A stretch of DNA of 64,000 bases, from NCBI RefSeq assembly GCF_008831285.2, contig NC_045139.1, positions 13,064,354 to 13,128,353 on the forward strand. Direction: 5' to 3'. The translations under genes and the position numbers were made by a program. The stretch's first letter is position 1, and every line of letters begins with the position of its first letter. The notes beneath the pieces were generated by a model that saw only the letters and a program-made list of their open reading frames with translations, did no database searches and was not told where the DNA came from. Below are positions 13,099-23,450 of the stretch, piece by piece. The DNA is from Nymphaea colorata (Eukaryota > Streptophyta > Magnoliopsida > Nymphaeales > Nymphaeaceae).

Positions 13099-14785
13099 CA
13101 AGTCATCCATTTTTTTTAATTGGATGGCTTTACACAAGTGGGTTCCGATGGCTGAAAAACAGGTTGTGGGAATCCAGCTTTTTTACACACACACAGAGGG
13201 ATATACATATATATACCGGTGTTTGTGCACTAAAGTTTTTTGAAATTACTCTGCATCCATGTCTGCATGCATCCATTTCATAGTCCATTTATGATGCAAA
13301 TCTACTTCAATTCTTTAATAATCTGCATGTGCCCACTAACGATAAATCCTTTTTGTCTTGGTAGTCAACCCATGGACTAGGCTAGACTGCAAATCAACCT
13401 AGTCAACTGGCAGCCGACTGATCCATGGCCATATGTACTATTGGACCATGGTCCATCTACTAGTTAATAGGTTGACTAGTCAGTTTGTGGATGAGTAACA
13501 GTAAGTGTTTGGTTATTTTACATTAGGTTAATTTTTTCCTGATCTTCTAAGAGAACGAGTTTCTGTTATTCAGAATAGATAGTTTAGAAATTCAGGTGGA
13601 AATAATCGCAGGTTTCTTTATATCATTGTTACAAATGTCGTTCTCGGGTTTTTAACGGTGAGATTTTTCTCGGGTTTCTAACGGCAAAGTTGTATTTTTT
13701 GGAAAAAAACTCGAAAAATTTTAAAAAAATAAAAAAATTAGGTATAAATGAAATAAATGAGAAACTTACAGGAAAACATAAATAAAACTATATAAAAGTG
13801 ATAAAAGGCATGCTTTAATGATAATAAAGTGATGAAATATTTATTTTAAGTTTATATTTGTAGCCATGATAATCTCAATGCTAAAAAATAGAAAAAACGA
13901 AAAATTCATGAAAAAATCGTGAAAAAAATGCAATAAATATTTGTCACGATTTTTTCAAAATATCACTATTTTCCCTTTTTTTTCGTTTTCCATGATTTTG
14001 GTGGTAATATCGCGATGTTTTCGAAAATATCCTGATATCTTTGACACTGCTTTGTATACACACATCTATCTCTCTCTCTCACGTGCATAGACACAAACTC
14101 AGACACACATATATATATTGGATGACTTCTCTCTCATTGTTGGCTCCAGTGCATGAGTAGTGGCAATCACAGGATTATTGAATTTTCCACCATGTGCTGT
14201 AGCTCATACATAGAAAAACTAAGTAATTCCCTATGTAAATTTTATGAGCTATAGCATATTGTCATTGCCCTTCACTGCATGTATAATTTGATGCTCAAGA
14301 CCCCTTAAGTAAAGCAAATATATATCTTGCTTAAGCTATTTATTGCACATTGGCAGTAAGATGCTAGGTATAAATTATTCATTTGTACCTTGATTTCTTG
14401 GTTTATGAAGACAAAATTATTTGAAGGCGCACTGTTTTTGGATTTCGGCACTGACTTGGGCTCTGGGCGCCTGGTTCCTGGTTAGTTTATTTCACTCGTG
14501 CGAGATTTTCTTTTCTTCAATTTCTTATTCGTGCAGTGCGTGCTGACAACATAAACCGACTGGAATTTAATCTTTTGTCCCTAGATTGTCATTACCTTTC
14601 ATCTCCTTGTGGATTTTCCTGTTCCAGGGAATCCTGCCCTTAGGTATGGGAAGCCAGGGTCAGGGGTTGGATATGGATGTAGCCTGCGGTTCCGTTCACA
14701 GGTGGGGCAAGTCCAGGTTGATTATGCTATCAATGGTTTTCAACAGACGAGTATCTACTTTGGAATAAGCAACGCTGCTTCTTAG
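701..14785 (+). CDS. Chloroplast outer-envelope Omp85-type barrel protein, POTRA-less OEP80 relative (P36/P39 class), 11 exons
   Basis: Seen: exons 701-734, 824-899, 1061-1096, 1198-1342, 1528-1686, 1802-1872, 4072-4150, 11046-11161, 11245-11392, 14411-14480 and 14628-14785 join in frame into 363 residues plus TAG. All introns are GT..AG. The start MGAQKS and the stretch IDVNVDF match what I know of the short Arabidopsis relatives of OEP80. VRGY of the Omp85 barrel (about residues 263-266) lies in exon 9, and the C-terminal barrel strands are in exons 10-11. There is no transit peptide and no room for POTRA domains; about 360 residues is the usual P36 length. Known: OEP80 is an Omp85 protein of the chloroplast outer membrane needed for plastid biogenesis, while the role of the short forms is uncertain. 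Odd: intron 6 (2.2 kb), intron 7 (6.9 kb) and intron 9 (3.0 kb) are swollen by transposons, yet no exon is damaged. Inferred: functional. Confidence 0.9.
2585..3580 (+). pseudogene. Copia relic: RNase H end plus 3' LTR, split by a later hAT-like element
   Basis: In intron 6 of the OEP gene. Decayed frames from about 2590 to 2930 match the C-terminal RNase H of the intact copia at 41.5-41.85 kb ([13 protein letters not shown] and the CHYIRD region). A polypurine tract (about 2929-2940) follows, then an LTR beginning near 2941 and ending CAACA at 3580. The LTR is interrupted at 3040 by another element. Removing that insert and one target copy leaves 99 + 122 = 221 bp, exactly the LTR length of the young copia in this window. 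It is an old relative of that family. Confidence 0.8.
3040..3450. mobile_element. Non-autonomous hAT-like element, 411 bp, family A copy 1
   Basis: The ends are inverted: left CTATGACACATAGG, right (reversed) CTATGTCACATGGG. The exact 8-bp target duplication GTCATTTT flanks it at 3032-3039 and 3451-3458. Just inside the ends lie repeats of the GGTATGGGTA type. There is no transposase. The 8-bp duplication points to hAT, though the terminal bases are not the commonest hAT start. It sits inside an older copia LTR, so the insertion order is clear. Confidence 0.8.
4865..5394. mobile_element. Partial hAT-like element, family A copy 2
   Basis: The left end CTATGTAACACGGGTAC at 4865 and the inner GGTACCGGTACG-type repeats match family A. 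A TTGGTCAA..TTGACCG stretch is shared with copy 1. The right end was not found: the TRIM array begins at 5395 and the sequence beyond it is unrelated. The inner part (5100-5300) is GC-richer and holds no recognisable gene. Confidence 0.55.
5395..6055 (-). mobile_element. Tandem TRIM retroelement: three LTRs sharing two 68-76 bp internal regions
   Basis: LTR copies lie at 5395-5583, 5660-5851 and 5920-6055 (the last is truncated). Full copies run TGTAAC..GTTACA on the plus strand. Read on the minus strand, each complete LTR ends in CA, then one base, then TGGTATCAGAG, the primer site for initiator-Met tRNA. The internal region ends in a purine tract (AAGGGGGG type) directly before the next LTR. 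A TTATAAAGG TATA-like motif lies inside the LTR. Nothing is coded. These are the defining parts of a TRIM (terminal-repeat retrotransposon in miniature), here repeated head to tail. Confidence 0.85.
6056..6285 (-). repeat. Solo LTR of the 36.7-kb copia family
   Basis: Read on the minus strand it follows the 221-bp copia LTR nearly throughout: TTTATGTTTCTAGG near the start, AATATTAAAGAG, CCCTAATCTCTTTATAA, a CT-rich stretch and a CTGCAACA end. It begins exactly where TRIM LTR3 is cut (6055/6056), so it probably inserted there. No matching target duplication survives on the other side. Confidence 0.75.
6286..7339. other. Intron sequence with no recognised gene
   Basis: Part of intron 7 of the OEP gene. 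No repeat family or coding segment is recognised. In particular, I looked on the minus strand for the later exons of the KIWI-like gene whose first exon is at 7474-7340 and did not find them. Confidence 0.4.
7340..7474 (-). pseudogene. First exon of a KIWI/PC4-type transcription coactivator (orphan fragment)
   Basis: Seen: 45 codons starting [11 protein letters not shown], an acidic serine-rich middle (SSGDTDDD), then KKGAK and [10 protein letters not shown], ending at a GT donor at 7339. This matches the N-terminal part of plant KIWI proteins, small single-stranded-DNA-binding relatives of human PC4 that act with RNA polymerase II. The DNA-binding domain, coded by later exons in this family, is missing from the following 3 kb. 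It lies antisense in intron 7 of the OEP gene. Inferred: a captured or stranded gene piece with part of its 5' region (7475-7790), not a working gene. Confidence 0.65.
7795..7970. repeat. Possible small MITE
   Basis: A 170-bp stretch rich in GGAAATTTTT/AAAAATTTCC inverted motifs, ending CATCAAACGGGCCC. GGAAATTT and TTTCCGG occur in both orientations, suggesting a foldback MITE. I could not define termini or a target duplication. Confidence 0.35.
7971..9732 (+). pseudogene. Copia pol relic with 3' LTR
   Basis: Broken frames give in order: a linker-to-RT start (LPIAFRKG), [31 protein letters not shown] with the catalytic Asp present, [10 protein letters not shown] (YVDD changed to YVDN), a deletion after about 8875, then RNase H ([40 protein letters not shown]). 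Many stops and shifts are present. A polypurine tract at 9491-9502 precedes an LTR starting TGTTGACG at 9503 and probably ending near 9732. This family differs from the 36.7-kb element. It lies in intron 7 of the OEP gene. Confidence 0.85.
9733..10600 (+). pseudogene. Second copia relic: zinc knuckle, protease and integrase fragments
   Basis: Directly after the LTR come a decayed zinc-knuckle stretch ([10 protein letters not shown]), a protease-like [13 protein letters not shown] (about 9898-9945), a pre-integrase cysteine region ([10 protein letters not shown]), an integrase start (SDVWG) and [10 protein letters not shown]. All are broken by stops. The missing gag N-terminus and the order suggest two copia copies collapsed around one LTR. 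Confidence 0.7.
10601..10780 (-). mobile_element. TRIM LTR fragment
   Basis: It matches the TRIM LTR of 5395-5851: GGATCCCAACCCGCCCCCTAA, AAAAATGTTAGGAACCAG, the TTTGTAAGTCCCTCAAGATTCC region and the start of the internal part. The ends are worn and no second LTR is visible, so it is a degenerate solo or partial copy. Confidence 0.7.
11900..13610. other. Intron 9 sequence, no gene; GA microsatellite
   Basis: Nothing coding is recognised between exon 9 and the element at 13624. A (GA)n run lies at 13063-13096. Open frames across it are repeat artefacts. Confidence 0.4.
13624..14049. mobile_element. Probable hAT-like MITE in intron 9
   Basis: The right end, reversed, reads CAGTGTCAAAGATATC. 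The left end reads CATTGTTACAAATGTC. Flanks CTTTATAT (13616-13623) and CTTTGTAT (14050-14057) match at 7 of 8 bases, as an aged 8-bp duplication would. The inside is AT-rich with GATATTTTCGAAAATATC-like foldbacks. No transposase. Less certain than the other hAT-like copies because the inverted ends are imperfect. Confidence 0.5.
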
Positions 14786-17509
14786 TCTGCGATCTGAACT
14801 TTCATTTGCTTGAAGTTATGGACATTTTTTATTGTATTCACATTCATTCATCTCTCTCTCTCTCTCTCTAGTCTGAGTTGACATCTGTTCACGTTTGTTA
14901 GTCCATCCCAAGGATCTCCTTCCAGAACCCTCTCTCTCTCTCAAACACGCGTACCCCTGAATAGCTCCTTTGCTGCTATGTGAGCACGGAACGTTCATAC
15001 TGCACGAGTGGAGCCATTCACGACTGGTTCATACATCTCCATTGAAGGATAGTGACGGCAAGGGTGAAATTGCTTCGTTAGTGGGAAGAACGGGAGGTAA
15101 ATTGTTGGTCCCCGGATGACGGCTGGTATTGAATGTTGGTTTGCTTCCTAACCCTCTTTCCTGGTGTTGGGCCTTTAATCGAATCAACTAGCTTGCTTGA
15201 TGTAACTCTGGACAGGGCTTGTTCCAAACCCAAGCCAAGCTGGAAGTACACACAATAACTTATGTGAACAACCATGATGTTGAGAATGTAAAACAGTAAC
15301 AAGAGAAAAAAGGTAGATCTTATGTCGGGTCGACAAGTTATCGTAATCTGAACAGGAGAGTGATCGTGGTGGAGGTGCTGCCTGACTTTAGATCCATGGG
15401 TTCTTCACGATTCATTAATAGATCATCTCCATGCCGACATGGCGTTGGTTTTCCTGTTCATTTGAACATGTGCAAGTACATTGAAGTATTCCAAAGCATA
15501 AGCACACGGTTCAGGATGCCCCTTGGAATCTTTTTTTGAGACGTCAATTTGTTTGGAATAAACCGGCGCAAGTATATAACTCCATTGAACAATTTTGAAA
15601 TAATTTAGACAATTATCTTTTTTAATTGAATGTTTAATGATAAACATTAACAGTAGAGTTGATGAATTGTTACAACATTAAGGATGATGTTCTAAGTCTA
15701 TTTTCCTACTCACTGAGTATTTAGTAGTGCGTTACCAAACAGAGTTGGTGAGTTCTTGCAACGGTCAACTGTGAGGATCAAAGTTTCTCTCTCTAGTTGC
15801 TGGTTCTTTGGGAACCCAGCGTTTGCAGATGCAACACAACTTCCCATTACGATGATTTCTTCTCTCCATTAAGAGAGAGAGAGGGAGAGAGAGAATCACC
15901 TTTTTGAAATTTAGACAGCAGTTAATATTTAAACAAATTAATGTGAATTAAGATTCAATTAGTAAAATTTCTGGGCTGCCTGCTTAGACGTGTGTTTTCT
16001 GAGTCTCCTGTTGTTCTTATATTCTAACGAAAGTAGTTTTCACAAATATTGCATCATAGGACCCATAGAGTATAAATTTTGAATTTTTTGCCTGAGTCTC
16101 CTGTTGAAGTTCTTATATTTTAACAACGAAAGTAGTTTTCACAAATATTGCATCATAGGACCCATAGAGTATAAATTTTGAATTTTTTGCCTGAGTCTCC
16201 TGTTGAAGTTCTTATATTCTAACGAAAGTAGTTTTCACAAATATTGCATCATAGGACCCAGAGTATAAATTTTGAATTTTTTGCTTGGATCTTATATTTG
16301 AACTTTGGATCTCTTGCTAACTATGCAATATATGAGTAAAGTGTATTTGAACTTAGTAAGACCGACAAGTTCGACAGATTCAATTTAGATGCTTGGAGGC
16401 GTAAAACTCCCTTCAGACTGATTGTAGGAGAATTAGAATATTGTTAATTCTTGGAAAGAAGTCCCACCAGATAACGAGTCAAAGGTAGACAAAAGTATTG
16501 TAGAAAAGAGGATGACTAAGACAATCATGTTAAGTTTGTGTGGAAAATAATCTCGACAAAGTCCCTATAAATACCAGCTTTCTAAAAGGAATGTTTGAAG
16601 CTATCACGACCAAGTACATATATGAAGTGGTTTTACACATCAATTTCCTTTTTAACATTTTCTCATTTGTGATGACATTTTTAAACATATAGATAAATTC
16701 TAAAATAAACGTTCTCGACTTTGTGGCTTCTAAAAATTGATTTCACATGTCACGGAAACATGGTTTTAAGTTGATATATACTTCTAAACGTGCAAAATCA
16801 TTTTTTTTTCTATCAAGAATATTCTTTAAGAAAAAGGTGAGAAAAGCCAGTCCTTTATTTGCGTCAGATACATGATAAGGAGAATCATTACAATATAACG
16901 CATAAGGTGAATTTTATTACAATTTTTCATAATATTTTTTTGTTCATCCCAACAACCCAACTCCATTTCTCTCTCGCTTTGAGCATTCGACAAAGAGACA
17001 GATATTTGGACATTTGGCAGGGTTGTTGTGTGTGTCTGTGTGTCGGGGCGTTGAAACAGGAAGATATGCAAAACAGTTAGATTACTTTTTGTAAAAGTAA
17101 AAAGGCAGGAATAATCTACCTTCCTAAAGAAAAGAGCTTATGGCTGACTCATTCAAACTCATCGTTCACAAGGATCATGGTGGTGCTCAACTGCTCATAA
17201 TGCTCTCTTTTCCTGGGCAGCCATTTTAGGAACCATATAGACACGTACATCCACACTAAAAGAGAGTGTGTGTGGATGAGTAGGGCTGTGCACTTCTTTG
17301 AATAATAAACCAAAATAAGAAAATAAGTAGCGTATCTCTGACAATACAGACACAAACTAGTTTTCTTTTTTTACAACCTTTCTTCACTGAAGGTAACAAA
17401 GCAAAGGCATAAAGCTAAAATCATCAGCAAACACCACTAGCCACCTCACACTAAGCCAAAGAAATATCACAAGCATATCAGAGCTGTCGAGAAGAGTCAT
17501 ATCAGCCAT
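14786..17509. other. Convergent intergenic region
   Basis: It lies between the 3' end of the OEP36/39-like gene and the 3' end of the minus-strand Expp1-like gene, so it holds both 3' regions. It contains CT/GA microsatellites (14849-14869, 14930-14941, 15871-15894) and a three-copy tandem repeat at 15999-16284. No gene is recognised. Confidence 0.45.
15999..16284. repeat. Three-copy tandem repeat, 93-99 bp unit
   Basis: Units begin CTGAGTCTCCTGTTG at 15999, 16092 and 16191 and end TTTGAATTTTTTGC. They differ by a few small indels (AAG after TTG, ACA inside ATTCTAAC, loss of ATA near the end). Close similarity suggests recent tandem duplication. No coding meaning is seen. Confidence 0.9.
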
Positions 17510-20500
17510 CTAAAAGAAATTGTTGTACTGGCTGGTGAGAGAATTCTTCAGGTTGGAATACAACCCATATAGAGAGTATTGTTTCAGATTTTTCACCTCA
17601 TACCATGAGTTTAGAGCAGCATAATGTTTGTCCGTACCAGAAAAAGTCAGCTGTATGCCAAGACTGCAGTCAACTGGTCCACCTTGGTTCTTACATTTTG
17701 ATTGTTTGATTGCACAGTCTTGCCCATTCAAGCAAACAAAATTTGATTTTCCGGAACATGATGCACACCCGTCTCTCTTCCAATACAAGTTTTGCAGCCT
17801 TCCCTTCTGAAACTCAAGAACCTGGAGACATGATTAATGCACATGATTTCTCCATCAGATGCCAAACACAAGAAAACTGAAAGACAATGACCTAAACAAC
17901 CACAAAATTATACCAATGTGAAGCTGGTGATTATGAAGCTGCTGTTTGCAACAAATGTAGGGATGGACCGCGCCGCATATTTCTGACCCGCAAATGCTAC
18001 CATGTACCCCCCATAGACGTCCTATAGAAGTGATAAAATTATTTCATACAACTCAAACTACAGGACTGGTATTGGACACAACAAAATACAACTGAATCAG
18101 CTATAACAACTATAAGCATTTTCAGAGGTTGCTAAAAACAGGTTCCACCACCAACAGATGGTCAGTAATATAGAACCAATTGAAGAAAGATTATCAAGGT
18201 CTATCTACAAGGGGAGAATATATAATCTGCATGTTGAGAAAATGAATTGAAAGAAAGACCCGCAAACATCGACCAACAAACTGGGCTTACTCGAACTACA
18301 AACATGGTTGAAGAAGTTGTGGAAACCAAACTAGGATAATTTGGATGTTTAAATAGGCTTCAGAAAGGTCAAAAATATAATTTAATGAGGCAAACAGGTC
18401 TCAGAAAGAGTATTTAGTAAAAATAATCTCATGAGACCAAAATTTTATTTCACATCAGGTTGGCAAATTAGAACATATAATTCCATTCCCACAGCATGTC
18501 AAAATCATACACGAAGGTGATAATTTTTTCATGGAAAAAATTCCAGGAAAAGTATGTGGAAGGAAAAAAAATGGTTTTTCCAAATCCAAGTAATGTTTGA
18601 TGGCCTGGAAGCTTTTTCCTGGATAAAATTCATTGTGTCTGTTGCACAGGGAAAAAGAGCCACAGATAATTTTTTTTACCACTGCTTTTTCAATGGTTTT
18701 CAAACCAACAAGTAAAGGCATTTGCTTTTACAACCACATTCACAACACCAAATCAAAATTAGTGTGAATCAAACATTCACAAAAGGACAACATAATTGCA
18801 ACGATGTTCACAATATTTGTAGAGCAGAAGAGGAAATCTGCAAAGGTTTCGTGAGAGATGGCATTGAAGGCGATAAGAATAATGCATGTTCGCTACCAGA
18901 GAGGGGACAGTTTGGGGCTTTTCCTTGCTTGGATCTCGCTCGTCCCCGTCTTCATCAGTCTCGGTGGCTTCTTCTCCCACTTCATCTTCCGCCGCGAGCT
19001 CCAAGCCATCTTCTTTGCCCACGGCCTCACCATTTCCCAATTCCTCAAAGAGCTCATCAAGAAATCCGTCCAGCAATCGCGCCCTGCCACCTGTGCCGCG
19101 CTTGAGGCCTACGACTCCCATGGCTGGCCCTCCAGCCACTCCCCGTACATGTTCTTCTTCGCTGTCTACTTTACCCTCCTCAAGATCAGCCGCATCCACA
19201 CTGCAGCCGCCGCTTCTATCACTGCCTTCGGGAATTCCGGCTGGCAGTTCATCTTCGCCCCATTCCCTTGGCCTCTGGTCGCCCCGCAGCGCTATTCTCA
19301 AAAAGAGGAACAAATAAAACAGAACGACTAATGGGCAAAAAATAAATTTGTGGTAAAAAGTCCGACCCCACGAGGTCGCATTTTTTTCAGGGTAAATTTA
19401 CCCTGGTTCATCAAATTCAGCAGGGAAAAATTCTCTGTGTTTGATTTCGTAACGAAAAACCGTACCAAAACAGAAAATTCACCCCGATGCACAATAAAAT
19501 CCATGTGCATCAAATGGGGCCTTACTCCCAAGCGGGGTTTCACAGTTCGACTAAGGCTTTGGGAGACCGTTCAAACCTTTTGCTCATTATTTCTCAAGCC
19601 ATTAACCTTGCAGATTTACATTACTAAAACCTTTAATACTACCTGGGTTTTTGGTACTGTAACAACCCAGTCACTCTCATACTAGGCAAGAGCTCCCCAT
19701 TTGTCAGATCCCAACCTGCCTCCTAACAATTTCTATTCTAACCCTAAAAATGTCTACGAATCAAGACAACCAATCATTAACAACTCCTTTATAAGCCCTT
19801 GAAGATCTCTCATAATTTTCAATACGGAGCTAAACTTCTCAAAGTGAAGTGCTACAATTCACTCTCTTTAAGCCATAAGCATCTGCACATGCGGGACCCT
19901 AACTCTAAGTGTTAAATTTGTTCTGATACCAATGTAACAATTTGACCCACTCCCATTATTCATACCAGATTTGGGCTCCTGATCCAGTGGATCCGTGCCT
20001 TCTAGCAACTCTGGTTTCTCCCCAGAAGGCTAGAAACAAGGAAAATCAATCACATGACTAATCCCCATTTTAAGCTCTTGAAGATTTCTTAGAATCCTTA
20101 ATATGGGTCTAAGCTCTCAAAATGGGGCCTTATAGATATTGGTAATAGAACATATGTACTCCACTCCCACATTTCCCATTTAATTAGTAACAAAAGGCTG
20201 CTACTCAAGTGTAAATGGTATTCGAGTAAGACTTCCCACTCCCATTGCTTTCGTAGTCCAAACGAGTTTAACGAGCTTAATCGAGTTGAGCTCGAGCTCG
20301 ACACATGACTATCGAGTCGAGTTCGAGCCAGTGTAGTCAAGTTATTTTCGAGCTCGAGCCGAGTCGAGCTCGAGGTATTATTTAGTCGAGCCGAGCTCGG
20401 GCTCGACTCGGCTCGTGTTCAGCCCTAGTGGTGTGGGCCTTCTAGTGAACCATCTTATACATGCACCACATTTTTGAGGAGCAACAACTACATGAATAAT

Positions 20501-23404
20501 TTGAATCCTACCTTTCTTGGGAGGAAATAGAAAAATGATACCTCTCTCATTATGATAGGGCCATCTTATAGATTTTTGTTGTAAGTGTTGCCACTTTACC
20601 ATTGTCATTCTCACAGTTAGATCTTGAACCAGTTCCCTGCTTAAAGTGGGAAACTAGGGCTAGCTAGAATCTAAAGAAAAGTAACATGAAAATTCTTTGT
20701 AGAGAGGTCATCAGAAATAGTAGGCCACCCGATTCATCAGCTGCACACTTAGTGGCAATGTTGTAAAAAGCGTATCGTAAGGCGTATCGATCGGGCTTTA
20801 AGATACGCCGTATCGTAACGTATCGTAACCGTATCGTAAATTTAAAAATAATAATAATAATAAATCAGAAAAAATTTTAAAAAAAAATCAAAAAATTCAT
20901 AAAAAATCAGAAAAAATTAAAAATAATAAATTCTTCATAGAAAACATGGTTTAGTCTTTTAGATATAATGATAGACTTATTATTTTGCTAAATGCTATAA
21001 ACTTACACGTTCACGGTTCATCATTCATACTTCATAGACATCAAAATTCATAACAATATCATTCTTTTTCATCTTTATCTTCATGGTTTAAAAGAAAAAC
21101 CATTTCCTCTCAATGGGAATCAGCCACCCATGCACAAATCCATGGTTTAATAGATGATTTCATGGTGACAATCGATGATTTCACAATGGAAATTGATGAT
21201 TTCACAATGGAAATCAATGATTTCCCTCTAAAACGGTACAATCTATAGATTAGAAATGAGGAAGGGGTGGGTTTTTATAAAAAAAACTCGAAAAAATGGG
21301 GTTCAAGTCTCCTTTTTAGAAATCAGCCTGTATCGTACGATACGGGCCGTATCGCACCGTATCGTACGATACGGGGGCCCGTATCGCACGTATCGTACGA
21401 TACAAGTACGATACACCCCCATTTGCGATACAGAGGGTGTATCGTATCGTATTTTGCAAACGATACGATACGTATCGTACGATACGGCCCCGTATCGTAC
21501 GATACGTACAACACTGCTTAGTGGGACTCAGCTCAAAGAAAATGTCAAAATATCATTAGATATGGAAATGATTACACAGAAAATTTAAATGAAGAATGTC
21601 AATGTCCTTTTATTTTGTCATTATACTCGATGAATTGTCAATCTTGTGTGTTTCATAAAACTCGAAGGGCAGAGTCATGTCCTAGAAAACATACACCCTA
21701 AGGGGTGGAAGACAATGCCATGATACAGTTTACTCTACAAATTAGAAAAGGAATAACAAGATTATGAAGCAATTACCCAAACAAGGCCTCGTTAGAGAGA
21801 TCTTCAAAACACTTTAAAGCTGGTAGTTCAGTCCACGAATGAAACCCACCTCGGCTTGGTTAACAATTCTAAATAATTACGGCTTTATTCATCCAAGAAA
21901 AGTTGAGTATGTAAGTTCATGTCAAGGTTAGCAACATTCAACTGATTGGGATGAAACAAAACACCCAACAAAATATAATATTGTCGTATACCTAGTTTTT
22001 AAGATAAATACCAAATTCTAGCTTTAGAGGGAAAATGAAATTCAAATTGCAAACATAACTTTTTAAAGAACATATTCTTTAAGCACACCTTTTGAGGTGC
22101 TTAAGACATTTCAATCACTTGAACACTGATACGGATTACAAAAACCCAGTTATGTTAGGTACTTGATACCCGCCCATGCACATACACACACAGACACAGA
22201 GCAAACATGCATGGACTTTGAATGTTGTATTTCCTAAGAATAACACATTCTTCATGACGATGAGTCCTCCTTTTGGTTCAGTATGACCTTCAAATCTTGA
22301 AACCTTTGGGTCCTCATTCATCTTCACTGAGAGGCAATCTCATCATTTGATAAAGCCTCATTGGCTCACAAAGATCTCCAATCAAGGGGATTTTGTCGTC
22401 TAGTAGCTCTGTCACCGTATACTCATATTCCGATTTAGGATGGATTCTTTTCCAGTTTGTAGGTGAAGGACCACTTGGACTATCACCTCTCAAAAAGAAA
22501 ATTATTACAATTCAATTGGCAAAGTAGCCTTCACCCCCTTTTTGTGCCAACCTCTTTTGCTCTTATCTCACTAGCTGCATCACTGCCCCAACCTCACTAG
22601 GCTATGAACTTTCCTTCCGATCACCTCAGCCTCTCCATCTCCCCCACTCCACCCATACCTTCTTTCTGAATCAACCTTGAGCTTTGGCTACTCTTCTGGA
22701 TCCAAGGATGGCAAGGTGAGCTACTTTTCCATGCAGATATAATCATGCTCGTCAAGCAATGCCTTGCCTCCATCCCTTGCATGTGCTCTCCATATTTCAC
22801 TTGCCAGTTCATGTTTTCTCTTGCCTCAATCTTGTCCTTTGTCATTTCCTTTGGGGCTTTGATTGCCCTTCTCATTGCTTAGTTCAATAGGATGCCGTCA
22901 CCCTATTGTCATTTTCTCCTCCTGCTATCATGTCCCCTTTGGCCCATCATGCCATGGCTTCCTTGGCAGGATCCAAGGCCCTCACTTCATGTCATCATCT
23001 TTGACACGTGAACACCTCAAATCACTAATAGATTCTTCACATCCATCTGTCAGTTGTTCTACCATGTTTTCCATAGCTGAAACCCAGTGCCACATATCCA
23101 CCAGACTTTTATTATCACCTTCTTACCACTATTTAGCTTGTCTTCTTTGCCTCTGCAATGGATGTCAATACCTCTCACTAGTTGCTTCTTTTCTCACCTT
23201 CCGTCCATGTGTTAAGGCTCTTCCTCATCACTTGGCACTCATGGCTCATTTGTTTCTGGTGGTGTATCTAGAAAGAGTGGAACAGCCAAGTGCTTACGGA
23301 TGCTTGTTGCACCTTTAACTCGTTTACCTATCTGCTTTAGAGTTTATATTCACATGCACCTTTGTATGCCACATTGGCTGTCATCTGTTCCCTACAGCTA
23401 ACTA

Positions 23405-23450
<46 letters not shown>

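Noticed and set aside
12856-13243. Open frames on both strands around 13 kb
   Set aside because: Driven by a GA/CT microsatellite inside intron 9 of the OEP gene; no homology recognised.
18455-18720. Possible MITE with GGAAAAA/TTTTTCC inverted motifs
   Set aside because: Could not define inverted ends or a target duplication; left as intron sequence.
18777-19317. Other open frames over the dolichyldiphosphatase relic
   Set aside because: They are GC-rich shadow frames; only the frame from 18858 matches a known family.
19332-19545. Possible MITE with ATCAAAT/GGGGCC motifs after the dolichyldiphosphatase relic
   Set aside because: Resembles other small foldback elements, but the termini are not clear enough to claim.
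22863-23318. 151-codon plus-strand open frame
   Set aside because: Composition and lack of any motif suggest chance; no splice context or partner exon.
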